Below, one piece after another: positions 1 through 8,678 of a stretch of DNA of 64,000 nucleotides. Made by a program: the position numbers and the translations under genes. Origin of the DNA: Gemella haemolysans (GTDB lineage: Bacteria; Bacillota; Bacilli; Staphylococcales; Gemellaceae). Location of the stretch: assembly GCF_901873445.1 (NCBI RefSeq), contig NZ_CABFLN010000073.1:1-64000 (forward strand), written 5' to 3'. The notes under the pieces are model-generated. The model was not told the origin of the DNA. It ran no database searches and worked only from the letters and a program-made list of their open reading frames with translations. How positions within the stretch are numbered: position 1 is the first letter of the stretch; each line of letters begins with the position of its first letter.

Positions 1-100
1 GTTTTATAGTTTCTTTTTAAAACTGTCCTTTTTTGGAATTAACGTTGACTTAATTCGTTTAGTTTTCAATGTTCAAATTGTTGTGATTAACAACTTTTAT
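1..100 (-). promoter_or_regulatory. probable rRNA operon leader (transcribed leftward)
   Basis: On the minus strand, sequence downstream of three tandem promoters contains a stretch reading TTGAACATTGAAAACTAAAC and then GTCAACGTTAATTCC. Such segments are typical of the leader and spacer regions of rRNA operons in Firmicutes. The 16S gene itself would lie just outside the left edge. No protein gene is seen here. The rRNA assignment is inferred from this leader and the promoter arrangement. Confidence 0.6.
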
Positions 101-129
101 ATTTTAACATTTTTAAAATTCTTTGTCAA
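101..129 (-). promoter_or_regulatory. tandem promoter P3 of putative rrn operon
   Basis: The minus strand shows a perfect -35 TTGACA (124-129), a 17-nt spacer and a -10 TAAAAT (101-106). It is the promoter nearest the presumed rRNA genes. Confidence 0.75.
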
Positions 130-187
130 GTCTTTTTTAAAACTTTTTTTAAAAAATGTTTTTCGTCTCCATCAGAAGACTTTTATT

Positions 188-216
188 ATTCTATCATTTC
201 TTGAAATATTTGTCAA
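188..216 (-). promoter_or_regulatory. tandem promoter P2 of putative rrn operon
   Basis: The minus strand shows -35 TTGACA (211-216), a 17-nt spacer and -10 TAGAAT (188-193). The sequence just downstream, AAAAGTCTTCTGATGGAGAC, is nearly the same as that downstream of P1, so P1 and P2 look like duplicated promoter units. Confidence 0.75.
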
Positions 217-293
217 GAAGTTTTTATAATTTCTTAACATTTAATCCATAGAAATATATGATTGTTCGTCTTCTAATGGAGAAGACTTTTACT

Positions 294-322
294 AGTCTAT
301 CATCATAATTTGCATATGTCAA
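294..322 (-). promoter_or_regulatory. tandem promoter P1 of putative rrn operon
   Basis: The minus strand shows -35 TTGACA (317-322), a 17-nt spacer and -10 TAGACT (294-299). A small palindrome, GTCTTCT-AATGG-AGAAGAC, lies just downstream in the initial transcript. Confidence 0.7.
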
Positions 323-417
323 TACTTTTTTTATTTTATTTTATTTTCATTTCTATTTTCAAATTTTCTCTTCTTTAATACTAACTTATTTACTTTTACT
401 GTTTTATTGGTTATCAT

Positions 418-446
418 AGTATTATATTAATTAAAGATATAATACT
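418..446 (+). promoter_or_regulatory. palindromic operator-like site overlapping a -10 box
   Basis: A perfect inverted repeat with 10-bp arms, AGTATTATAT (418-427) and ATATAATACT (437-446), has a 9-nt spacer. The right arm contains the TATAAT (438-443) that is the best -10 candidate for the acetyltransferase gene. This placement suggests a repressor site. No matching repressor can be named. Confidence 0.4.
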
Positions 447-472
447 ACACTTAACTGTAAGGAGATATTATT

Positions 473-985
473 ATGATTACTTTTAAAGAACCTAGTGAGG
501 TATCACTTCAACAAATACAAGACTATAAAAATGAGTTTGTTGTAAACAATGAAATAATTCATGGTGCTGCAAATTTAACTGATTTAGCTATTACCGAGTG
601 GGTACAATTCTCGGAGAATACTAAATATAAAAAAACAGTAACCCCTGGTTTTGTTACTGCTCATACTTTTTTTGCTATAGACGATTCTGAGAAAATTGTT
701 GGAATAATTAATGCAAGACATGAGTTGAATGATTATTTATTGAATTTAGGCGGACATATTGGTTATAGCGTAAGAAAATCTGAAAGACGAAAAGGATATG
801 CTAAATCCATGTTATCTTATACTGCAAATTTTTTATTTTCACTTGGTTTAGATAAAATTCTAATTACCTGTGATAAAAAGAACATCGCTTCAAAACGTAC
901 TATTGAATCATGTGGTGGCATTCTCGAAAATGAAGTTATTGATGAAAACAGAACTACTCTTAGATACTGGATATATAAAAAATAA
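473..985 (+). CDS. GNAT family N-acetyltransferase
   Basis: The 170-residue protein has the GNAT acetyl-CoA signature around residues 95-112, with GHIGYSVR followed by RRKGYAKSML (the RxxGxA loop), and then the usual conserved block in which a CDKKN segment precedes a SKRTIESCGG helix. It therefore probably transfers an acetyl group from acetyl-CoA to a small molecule or protein amine in the cytoplasm. The substrate cannot be deduced. The ATG is preceded by AAGGAGA at good spacing. It stands alone on the plus strand between the rrn promoter region and convergent mutS2. A palindrome overlaps its -10, so expression may be repressor controlled. Its terminator is shared with mutS2. Confidence 0.85.
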   Translation: MITFKEPSEVSLQQIQDYKNEFVVNNEIIHGAANLTDLAITEWVQFSENTKYKKTVTPGFVTAHTFFAIDDSEKIVGIINARHELNDYLLNLGGHIGYSVRKSERRKGYAKSMLSYTANFLFSLGLDKILITCDKKNIASKRTIESCGGILENEVIDENRTTLRYWIYKK

Positions 986-987
986 AT

Positions 988-1045
988 GAGTGACTCAACA
1001 AAATTGAATTTCAAATTCACATTTTTTTGAGTCACTCTTTTTTTT
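988..1045. terminator. bidirectional terminator, GAGTGACTC family
   Basis: GAGTGACTCAA (988-998) pairs with TTGAGTCACTC (1027-1037) and is followed by a T-run on the plus strand. It lies between convergent genes. Two related hairpins occur at 43227-43279 and 44500-44560. Confidence 0.85.
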
Positions 1046-3383
1046 ATTTCATCTCTACTACAGTAGCTCCCATTCCTCCCTCATTTTGACCACCAGTTCT
1101 ATAGCTAGCTACATATCTATTATTTTTAAGATATTCTCCTATATTTTTACGAAGTATACCTGAACCTAGTCCATGAATAATAGTAAACGTATCGTACCCT
1201 TGAAGTATTACTTTATCCATATAATTTTCAATTTCTCTTATAGCTTCTTCTGTATTTAAACCTATTACATTAATATCGATACCCACTTTTTTACTACTTA
1301 CATTGCTAGTACTAACATATCTAGTAGCTACTTCAGGCTCACTATCTATTTTTCTAACTTCTTTTTTCTTAATATTCAGTTTCATTGCTCCCATTTTTAT
1401 CTGTAGAGTATTATCAGAAATTTCTAAAACTGTTGCTCTTTGATTATAACTTAATACTAGTACATCATCCCCGACTTTTATCTCAGTATTATCAAATTTA
1501 GGTTGATTTTGTAGTTTTTTATGAAGTTTAATATTATTTTTACTTTTATCCATAGTATGTAAGATTTCATTTACTTCATGCTGTTTTAACGATGAACTAT
1601 CTTTGAACTCTTTATAAATTTCAAGCATTTCTTCTTTCTTTTCTTCAATTGCTCTATTAAGTCCTATACTTAAATCATTATATAAACTTTCTTTATACTC
1701 TTCATATTTCTGTAGATTAGTATCAAGAGTTTGTTTTACCTCATCTATTTCATCTATTGTTTTATTTATATACTCTAATTTATAATCATATTCTCTAATA
1801 CTTTCAGAAAGTTTATTGATAAATAGATTATTTTCTTTTGTATTTACTTCTAATAACGAACTTGCTTCATCTATAATTGATTGTTCTAATCCTAATTTAG
1901 CTGATATATTAATAGCATTAGACTTTCCTGGTAAACCTATAATAAATCTATAGGTTGGTTTTAATTTTTCAAAATCAAATTCCATTGATGAATTTTTATA
2001 GTACTCAGACTCAAAACAATAATTTTTGATTTCTGGATAGTGCGTTGTACATAACATAGTTGCATTTATTTTTTTGAATTTTTCTAGTAATGCAATAGAA
2101 AGTACTGCCCCCTCACTAGGATCTGTTCCTGAGCACAACTCATCTAGAAGTATTAGACTCGTATTATTTGTTTTATTTAGTATATTAATAATATTTGTCA
2201 TATGAGAAGAAAAAGTAGATAAGTTATTCTCAATAGACTGTTCATCACCAACATCTACAAATACATCTTCAAAAAATCCGACTGTTGATTCCTCTAATGC
2301 TGGAATATAAAATCCTAAATGTGATAAGTACACACATAATCCAACTGTTTTTAAAATTACAGTCTTACCACCAGTATTAGGCCCTGTAATAATCAATGAA
2401 TTCCCCTTATTATCAAGCGATATATCATTTTTTACTACCATATCTTTATCGATTAAAGGATTATAAGCTTTTTTTAAATTTATTTCTTGTGAGTTTACTA
2501 TATTTTGTTTATTAAATCCATTCCTTGCACAGAAGTTCATTTTTGAAAATATAAACTCTATTTGAGAAAAGTTCCAAAGAGAATTTATAAGTTCATCTGC
2601 TTTCCCTTTAATCACTTCAGAAGCTTCTTTCAAAATTCTAAGAATTTCTTCTTTTTCTTTACGTTTTAGTATACCTATTTCATTATTAATTTCTACATTT
2701 TCTTTTGGTTCAATATAAAAAGTATTACCTGATGCACTCTCATCATGAATAATTCCACCAAAATCATTTTTATATTCGGGTTTTACTAAAATAACATCAC
2801 GATCATTTCGTTTTGTTACAATTGCTTCAGTTAATTTTTTAACATTTGAACGGAGAATATTTTTTAATATTTGATCACTCTTATTTTTTAACTTAGAAAT
2901 ATTTACTTTAATATTCTTTAGTTCTAGTGATGCATCAGGTCTTATATACCCATCTTCATCAATAATTCTATCTAAGTATCTTTCTAAATCGCTAAAATCA
3001 TCTAATTTAACTGAATACTTTGTCAAACTAGGATAATTAGAGTGTTCTTGTAATTTAATATTTTCAAATCTTTTTGAAAATCTATCATAAGTTATAATAT
3101 TTCTTAATATATAGAAAAGTTCCTTTTCTGAAAGTACACTATCAATTTTAGCTTTTTTAACACTTGCATTATAATCAAATATCTTTAGTTTAAATTCATT
3201 CGGATACTTTCTAAGAAGATCATATCCCTCTTCATTCTCCTTATGTACTTCCACTAACTTCTCATAATCTTTTATATATTCTAAATTCTTTATTTTTTCA
3301 TATGATAGTTCTGAAAAACAATATTTTTCTACATCTTTCAAAACCAAATCTAAATTAAGTTTCTTTTGAGTAATTTTATTCAA
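1044..3383 (-). CDS. mutS2: MutS2 family ATPase / ribosome-rescue or recombination-limiting factor
   Basis: At 779 residues the protein matches MutS2 in length and layout. A coiled-coil lever/clamp region comes first, then the ABC-type ATPase with Walker A GPNTGGKT near residue 334 and Walker B LLDELCSGTDP near 412, then a long coiled coil (about 500-630) and a C-terminal Smr domain (about 700-779). MutS2 suppresses homologous recombination and, in Bacillus, splits collided ribosomes. In the Smr domain the usual LDLRG nuclease motif reads INVIG while the HGxGxG loop remains as HGLGSG, so endonuclease activity may be lost. It follows the cvpA-like gene, a common pairing. Several upstream bases fit GGAGTGAGA as the ribosome binding site. 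Confidence 0.95.
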   Translation of the reverse strand: MNKITQKKLNLDLVLKDVEKYCFSELSYEKIKNLEYIKDYEKLVEVHKENEEGYDLLRKYPNEFKLKIFDYNASVKKAKIDSVLSEKELFYILRNIITYDRFSKRFENIKLQEHSNYPSLTKYSVKLDDFSDLERYLDRIIDEDGYIRPDASLELKNIKVNISKLKNKSDQILKNILRSNVKKLTEAIVTKRNDRDVILVKPEYKNDFGGIIHDESASGNTFYIEPKENVEINNEIGILKRKEKEEILRILKEASEVIKGKADELINSLWNFSQIEFIFSKMNFCARNGFNKQNIVNSQEINLKKAYNPLIDKDMVVKNDISLDNKGNSLIITGPNTGGKTVILKTVGLCVYLSHLGFYIPALEESTVGFFEDVFVDVGDEQSIENNLSTFSSHMTNIINILNKTNNTSLILLDELCSGTDPSEGAVLSIALLEKFKKINATMLCTTHYPEIKNYCFESEYYKNSSMEFDFEKLKPTYRFIIGLPGKSNAINISAKLGLEQSIIDEASSLLEVNTKENNLFINKLSESIREYDYKLEYINKTIDEIDEVKQTLDTNLQKYEEYKESLYNDLSIGLNRAIEEKKEEMLEIYKEFKDSSSLKQHEVNEILHTMDKSKNNIKLHKKLQNQPKFDNTEIKVGDDVLVLSYNQRATVLEISDNTLQIKMGAMKLNIKKKEVRKIDSEPEVATRYVSTSNVSSKKVGIDINVIGLNTEEAIREIENYMDKVILQGYDTFTIIHGLGSGILRKNIGEYLKNNRYVASYRTGGQNEGGMGATVVEMK

Positions 3384-3505
3384 ACTAATCTCACTCCTTA
3401 TTTTCTCTTAAATACGATATCTATTTTAATAACATCAACTATTATACACTAAATAGAAGTATTAAACAATTTCTTTCAATTAAAATCATATTCTTACTAA
3501 CTTAA

Positions 3506-3538
3506 TAGAAAAATTCGGAGACCTTAGGACCTCCGAAT
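3506..3538 (-). terminator. terminator after cvpA-like gene
   Basis: ATTCGGAG/CTCCGAAT stem, followed on the minus strand by TTTTTCTA, immediately after the stop of the cvpA-like gene. Confidence 0.7.
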
Positions 3539-3544
3539 CTAATA

Positions 3545-4078
3545 TTATTTATTAAAGAATAAACTTATAAACTGTTTTGATAAAATTGGTGTATTTTGTA
3601 TTATGTAGTCAGGTAATACCGAGTCTTTAAATATTGCAATTTTCCAATCTGGCGTCGGCAGTACTGTAACTAAATACAATACTACAAATACTATTAGATA
3701 AATTTCTAGAAAACCTAATATGGCTCCTAAATATCTATCCGTAATTTTTATTAACGGTAATTTTCTAACCACTCCTAATGTTTGTGCTAATATTTGTATT
3801 ATTAACCGAATAACAATAAATAATACAATAAATGAAACTACACGATAATAAGCTGTTGGGATATTTAATCCTTTGTATATTCCTTCTAGTCCTTCTGTTA
3901 CGTCTGTCGGTATCGGAATCATACTAGTAAATAAATATGCTAATCTTGAACTAAACAGCATCGATAAAACATATCCTATTATGATAGTTCCTAAATAAAA
4001 AATTTGCATGATTAGTCCGCGTTTGTATCCTAAATACGCACCTACAGCTAATAATAATGCAATAATTATATCAACCAT
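3545..4078 (-). CDS. CvpA family membrane protein
   Basis: The 177-residue protein has about four hydrophobic membrane segments and the CvpA-like pattern of a short N-terminal helix followed by a YLGYKRGLI turn. Family members are inner-membrane proteins linked to colicin V production in E. coli and to envelope stress or cell division in others. The exact role in Firmicutes is unknown. I chose the ATG at 4078, which sits 6 nt after GAAAGGAG, over an upstream in-frame TTG that would lie within the ribosome binding site. It precedes mutS2 as in Bacillus, but a terminator separates them. Confidence 0.8.
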   Translation of the reverse strand: MVDIIIALLLAVGAYLGYKRGLIMQIFYLGTIIIGYVLSMLFSSRLAYLFTSMIPIPTDVTEGLEGIYKGLNIPTAYYRVVSFIVLFIVIRLIIQILAQTLGVVRKLPLIKITDRYLGAILGFLEIYLIVFVVLYLVTVLPTPDWKIAIFKDSVLPDYIIQNTPILSKQFISLFFNK

Positions 4079-4157
4079 TTTTTCTCCTTTCAATCATAAT
4101 CTATATTGTTCTAACGTATTATGATTAATATATAAATATTTTACTCTATTAACTTTA

Positions 4158-4196
4158 AAGTAGCATTAATCTGTTTTAGACTAATGCTACTTTTTT
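4158..4196. terminator. inverted repeat / terminator after fakA
   Basis: AAGTAGCATTAATC pairs imperfectly with GACTAATGCTACTT. The T-run is best on the plus strand, but the position directly after the fakA stop suggests it ends the Asp23-fakA transcript. Confidence 0.6.
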
Positions 4197-4213
4197 AATT
4201 TAACATTTAATTA

Positions 4214-5863
4214 TTATTCAACTCCGATAATATATGGATATACTGGTTGACCTGATTCTATAAGTTCTACTTCTACATCAGGATATTTTTCTTCGATTAA
4301 TTGCTCTAAGAAATCAGTATACTCTTCTGTACTTTCTTCACCCAGGTAAAGTGTAACAATTTCCGTATCCTCATCGATTGATTTTTCTAATAATTCTTCT
4401 AAGACTGTATTTAGTGATAAATTAGAAACTACTATTTTACCATCTCTAATTCCCATGAATTCATCTTTTTTAATTTCAACACCTTCGATGTTAGTATCAC
4501 GAACAGCGTGTGTTACTTCTAGAGTACTTACTGTTGATAATACTTCTTGCATATTTGCAAAGTTTTCTTCAGGAGCAGCTTGAGGATTAAATACCATTAC
4601 TGCAGCTAATCCTTGAGGTGCTGTTTTACTTTCTATGACAAAAACATTTTCTTCTGCTAACTCAGCAGCTTGTTTTGCTGCAAGTTGAATATTTTTATTA
4701 TTAGGGAAAATAAAGATGTTTTTAGCGTTAACTTCTTTAATTGCTTTCATAATATCTTCAGTAGATGGATTCATAGTTTGTCCACCTTCTACGATATAAT
4801 CAACTCCCATAGAAGTTAACACTTTACTTAATCCAGCTCCCATAGAGATAGAAATCATGGCTTGTTCCTTAAGTTCTTTTGGAGCAATTGCTTGTTTAGC
4901 TTCTTGTTTTCTAAGAACTTCGCGGTGTTGTTCTCTCATGTTGTCAGATTTAATTTTAATAAGTTCACCGTATTGTTGACCGTAATTGAATACTTCTCCT
5001 GGAGTTTCAGTATGAACGTGAATTTTTACATACTCACTATCTGAGATAACTAGTAATGAATCTCCAAATTTACTCATGTCCGCACGGAATTTATCTTCAT
5101 AAAATTCTTTTTTCTCTTTATCAAGACGAACAGTAAACTCAGTACAGAATCCATATACTATATCTTCTGGGCTCATGAAGTCCATATCATGATCATCTTC
5201 AAATTGCATATCAACAACATTTGTTTCTACAGATTCTAATCCTTCAATTTTTTCACCTTTAAGTGCTGCAACGAAACCTTGATATACACAAACAAGTCCT
5301 TGACCTCCTGAATCAACTACACCAACTTCTTTTAGAATTGGTAATAAATCTGGAGTTCTTTTTAGTGAAGCTTGAGATTCAGCATAAATAGCTTCCATTA
5401 CTTCAACTACAGAATCAGTATTTTTCGCTGCTTTAAGTCCAGCTTCAGCAGCTTCACGTGCTACTGTTAAAATAGTTCCTTCTACTGGCTTAATAATTGC
5501 TTTATAAGCAATACTAACTCCATTTTGGATAGCTGCAGCAAAATCTTTTGCATCGATTTCTTTTTTATCAGCTATATATTGAGACATTCCTCTAAATAGT
5601 TGAGAAAGGATAACACCTGAGTTTCCACGCGCTCCCATTAATAATCCTTTAGAAAAAGATTTTCCTAATTCACCGATGTTTTCCACAACATTAGTAGCTG
5701 TTTCTTTTGCACCCGATGACATTGAAAGGTTCATATTTGTCCCTGTATCACCATCTGGTACAGGAAAAACATTTAATGAGTTTATTTTTTCTGCATTTTT
5801 AGCTAAGTTCTTAGATCCTAAGTCGATCATCTCAGCTAAAACGAGTCCGTTAATTTTCTCCAC
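4214..5863 (-). CDS. fakA: fatty acid kinase FakA (DAK/DhaL-domain kinase)
   Basis: FakA phosphorylates fatty acids held by FakB (DegV-type) proteins, giving acyl-phosphate for phospholipid synthesis. The 549-residue length matches staphylococcal FakA (about 548). The N-terminal DhaL-type kinase domain shows the nucleotide/Mg motif NVFPVPDGDTGTNM at about residues 29-42 and the GARGNSGVILSQ loop at about 78-89. The middle and C-terminal parts match the FakB-interacting region only by overall arrangement. It is co-transcribed with the Asp23-family gene 11 nt upstream, a conserved pairing in Firmicutes. No fakB is present in the window. Confidence 0.9.
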   Translation of the reverse strand: MEKINGLVLAEMIDLGSKNLAKNAEKINSLNVFPVPDGDTGTNMNLSMSSGAKETATNVVENIGELGKSFSKGLLMGARGNSGVILSQLFRGMSQYIADKKEIDAKDFAAAIQNGVSIAYKAIIKPVEGTILTVAREAAEAGLKAAKNTDSVVEVMEAIYAESQASLKRTPDLLPILKEVGVVDSGGQGLVCVYQGFVAALKGEKIEGLESVETNVVDMQFEDDHDMDFMSPEDIVYGFCTEFTVRLDKEKKEFYEDKFRADMSKFGDSLLVISDSEYVKIHVHTETPGEVFNYGQQYGELIKIKSDNMREQHREVLRKQEAKQAIAPKELKEQAMISISMGAGLSKVLTSMGVDYIVEGGQTMNPSTEDIMKAIKEVNAKNIFIFPNNKNIQLAAKQAAELAEENVFVIESKTAPQGLAAVMVFNPQAAPEENFANMQEVLSTVSTLEVTHAVRDTNIEGVEIKKDEFMGIRDGKIVVSNLSLNTVLEELLEKSIDEDTEIVTLYLGEESTEEYTDFLEQLIEEKYPDVEVELIESGQPVYPYIIGVE

Positions 5864-5874
5864 TATCTTTCCTC

Positions 5875-6234
5875 CTATTTATTTACCTTGATGTCTTGAA
5901 TGTAAATGTTGATTTCATTTACTTTAACACCTAGAGTTTTTTCTATTTGATATTTAACTGAAGACTGAACATTATTTGCTATTTCTGAAATTTTAGTTCC
6001 ATACATAACAATAATATATAAATCAATCACAAGTTTTTCTTCATCTTTTTTTACTACTATTCCTTTTGCGTAATTTTCTTTACGTAAAATTTCTGTAATT
6101 CCATCTTTAACTTGATTTTTACTAGCCATCCCTATGATTCCGTAACAGCTCACTGCTGCTCCACCGGCTACTGATGCGATAACATCATCACTTATAGAAA
6201 CATGACCAAATTCATTATTAATTTCTAAAGACAT
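5875..6234 (-). CDS. Asp23/Gls24 family envelope stress protein (YloU-like)
   Basis: This is a 119-residue cytosolic protein of the Asp23/Gls24 family. It has the typical core containing VIASVAGGAAVSCYGIIGM near residues 19-37 and the amphipathic NVQSSVKYQIEKTLG helix. Family members are abundant and peripherally membrane associated, and are linked to alkaline or envelope stress. Their biochemical role is not settled. It is the first gene of a two-gene unit with fakA, which suggests a membrane-lipid related role. The ATG follows AGGAGG at standard spacing. Confidence 0.9.
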   Translation of the reverse strand: MSLEINNEFGHVSISDDVIASVAGGAAVSCYGIIGMASKNQVKDGITEILRKENYAKGIVVKKDEEKLVIDLYIIVMYGTKISEIANNVQSSVKYQIEKTLGVKVNEINIYIQDIKVNK

Positions 6235-6363
6235 ATTTTTTCCTCCTATATAAAAATAGTCAAATGAACATAAGAACTATTATACCTTTTTTAACAAAAA
6301 AATACAAGTAAAACATTGATAATTCTTTAGTTAGAGCCTTTTAGCATCACTTTTATATCTCTA

Positions 6364-7296
6364 TTATTTATTTCCGTTTATAAATTCTTTAGAATGAATC
6401 ATTAATGTGATAATATCACAAACTGGTGTCGGTATATTGTGTATTTTACCTAATCTAGATACTTCTCCATTCAAATAATCTATTTCTGTTAAACGACCAT
6501 TTTTCATATCTTGATACAATGATGGATAATGCGCACCTGCAGTTTCAAGAGGGAACAAGTTTTTAATATTTTTCTCTATAACATCTTGTTTTACATCAAT
6601 ACCTTCCGCTTTCCCTACTGCAGTTACTTCATTTAAAACTGCTCTAGTTAATTCTAAATTTTTATCAAAACTTCCATATTGATTAATATTACAATCAATT
6701 AATGTACAATATGTGTTTAGCACACAATTTAATCCAGCTTTATGCCAAATTGATTGGAACGTATCATTCGAATATTTAATATTTAGCCCAGAATTATTTA
6801 ATCTAGATACCAATTCTAAGGTTTTCTCTAAATTAACTTCTTTTACTTGTTTTAATTCAATTTTTCCTGTTCCATGAGCATTCAATACTCCAGGTCCCCC
6901 TAGACCACTAGTCCATACTGTAACTCCAATAAGGATATTTTCTTCTTTTATATAGTCTTTTAATGTCTGAACATGCCCAAGACCATTTAAAATACAAATA
7001 ATCTTAGTATCTTCATGGAACAGATGTTTTACTTGCTCTAACATTGGTCTTAATTGCATAGATTTTGTCGCAACAAAAACTACATCAAACTTACCATTTA
7101 CTTGATCAGGTCTATATGTTGGAATATAATAATTTCCTAAATCTTTATCATCTATGATAACTTTTAATCCTTTATTTTTAATATTTTCAACATGTTCTTC
7201 CCAAGAATCAATAAAAGTTACATCCTCATTATTTTTAAATAACATGTACCCTAATCTGGAACCCAATGCCCCAGCACCTGCAAATAATATTTTCAT
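6364..7296 (-). CDS. ketopantoate reductase family protein (PanE/ApbA-like)
   Basis: The 310-residue protein has an N-terminal NADP-binding Rossmann fold (KILFAGAGALGSRLG, residues 2-16) and a C-terminal helical domain with the conserved lysine region around IWHKAGLNCVLN. This is the 2-dehydropantoate 2-reductase family, which reduces ketopantoate to pantoate in CoA biosynthesis. No panB or panC is nearby, so the true substrate could be another 2-keto acid. I placed the start at 7296, where AGGAGA lies 6 nt upstream. A longer reading would begin 18 nt earlier, with the ribosome binding site inside the coding region. Confidence 0.8.
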   Translation of the reverse strand: MKILFAGAGALGSRLGYMLFKNNEDVTFIDSWEEHVENIKNKGLKVIIDDKDLGNYYIPTYRPDQVNGKFDVVFVATKSMQLRPMLEQVKHLFHEDTKIICILNGLGHVQTLKDYIKEENILIGVTVWTSGLGGPGVLNAHGTGKIELKQVKEVNLEKTLELVSRLNNSGLNIKYSNDTFQSIWHKAGLNCVLNTYCTLIDCNINQYGSFDKNLELTRAVLNEVTAVGKAEGIDVKQDVIEKNIKNLFPLETAGAHYPSLYQDMKNGRLTEIDYLNGEVSRLGKIHNIPTPVCDIITLMIHSKEFINGNK

Positions 7297-7389
7297 AATT
7301 GTTCTCCTTAGCATTTTTCATTCTACACTAATTTTATAACTATATTAACGCTTTGTCAACGCTAGCTATACATCTTATTTACACAAAAA

Positions 7390-7420
7390 AACGATATTCG
7401 AAATATATCGAATATCGCTT
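7390..7420 (-). terminator. terminator after PTS IIC-like gene
   Basis: GCGATATTCGA / TCGAATATCG stem, followed on the minus strand by a run of seven T. Confidence 0.85.
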
Positions 7421-7426
7421 AATCTA

Positions 7427-8479
7427 TTATAGGTTTTCTGGTTTATATGCATCTTTTGTATATAATTTCAATACATCAGAATAAAATCTGTCTGCTAAAA
7501 ATGCAACTGTAAATGGAATTATAAAGAATGCTAGTACTACTGGTAACAAGTTACCGTTATTCATTGCATAAGATTTAGATGGTCCGATTAAACCAATAAT
7601 TCCAAATCCTGCACTCTCATGTGTTCCAAGAATTTTTAGAAAATATCCTGAAAGTCCTGTAATTGCCGCTGTTGTTAAAATTGTTAACAATAACTGTGGT
7701 TTACGTGCACAGTTTGGCATCATAAGCTTGATTGCACCTAAGATAATAGCCGCACTAGCACCTTTACTTTTCGCTCTATATGTACCAATAGCTAAAACTG
7801 CTGCCGCAGAAACTAATCCTAGAGTTGCGGCTCCCGCTCCCACATAGTTTTCATTAGAAAATAATATTAATCCCATCGCTACTGTAGAAACTGGTGTAAC
7901 AATTAAGAATGAAAATGTCATTGTTATTAATATACACATTAACACTGGTTGTAATGTTGTAAATTCAAAAATGATTGATGCTAAAAGTTTAGTTAAACTT
8001 TTAGTATATGGTAATGTTACTAATCCTAATGCTGCCACTAATCCACCAGTGATTGGTAAGAAAATAATTGTAACAGCTCCAAATTTATCTTTAACAAGGT
8101 TAATCGCTAAAGCTCCGATAATTGTAATTAAAATGACGTTAAATAAATCCCCCATTGGAACCCCAGTCCATGCTTTTGTTTGTGCATTAAATGTTAAAGA
8201 TCCACTTGCTGCTAAGACTGTCGCTCCTAATACCGCTGACTCTAATGGTTTGAATTTTAAACTTTGTCCTACAATAACTCCTACTAAAACTGGAATTGAA
8301 AATTGTAATAAATACATCGCTTGAGTTAATGTAGTGAATAATCCAGGTGCAAATAATGTTCCTAAGTATTTAAACAATGTACTTAAAACTGCATTTGAAA
8401 TTAATCCTGCAACAACTCCTAAAGCTGTACCGTTTAAAATTATATTAAGAAAATCCCTTACTGATCTCGTCATATACAT
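7427..8479 (-). CDS. PTS EIIC-like (PTS_EIIC_2 type) membrane transporter
   Basis: The 350-residue protein is almost entirely membrane embedded, with about nine or ten hydrophobic segments. Its opening RDFLNIILNGTALGVVAGL and its GAIKLMMPNC segment resemble the stand-alone PTS_EIIC_2 family of sugar-transport-like proteins. No EIIA or EIIB gene is adjacent and no cytoplasmic phosphorylation domain is present, so it may be a non-PTS uptake protein or may depend on distant components. The substrate is unknown. The ATG is preceded by AGGAGGA. A terminator follows directly. Confidence 0.7.
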   Translation of the reverse strand: MYMTRSVRDFLNIILNGTALGVVAGLISNAVLSTLFKYLGTLFAPGLFTTLTQAMYLLQFSIPVLVGVIVGQSLKFKPLESAVLGATVLAASGSLTFNAQTKAWTGVPMGDLFNVILITIIGALAINLVKDKFGAVTIIFLPITGGLVAALGLVTLPYTKSLTKLLASIIFEFTTLQPVLMCILITMTFSFLIVTPVSTVAMGLILFSNENYVGAGAATLGLVSAAAVLAIGTYRAKSKGASAAIILGAIKLMMPNCARKPQLLLTILTTAAITGLSGYFLKILGTHESAGFGIIGLIGPSKSYAMNNGNLLPVVLAFFIIPFTVAFLADRFYSDVLKLYTKDAYKPENL

Positions 8480-8605
8480 CCTCCTTTGTTTGTTTTTAAT
8501 GAATATAATAAATATAATAATATAAAATCAAACAAAAGTAAAGAATTTTTTGAAAATTTCTCTATTTTTTCTTTATTTTGTTATGTAAAGCGTATATAAA
8601 TTAAA

Positions 8606-8657
8606 AAAGTAGATGAGTATCATTATGTATAAAATGATTTTCATCTACTTTTAAAAT
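8606..8657 (-). terminator. terminator after mnmG-rsmG
   Basis: AAAGTAGATGA pairs with TCATCTACTTT and a T-run follows on the minus strand. Confidence 0.85.
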
Positions 8658-8678
8658 GCTATTTTTTATAAAATAACA

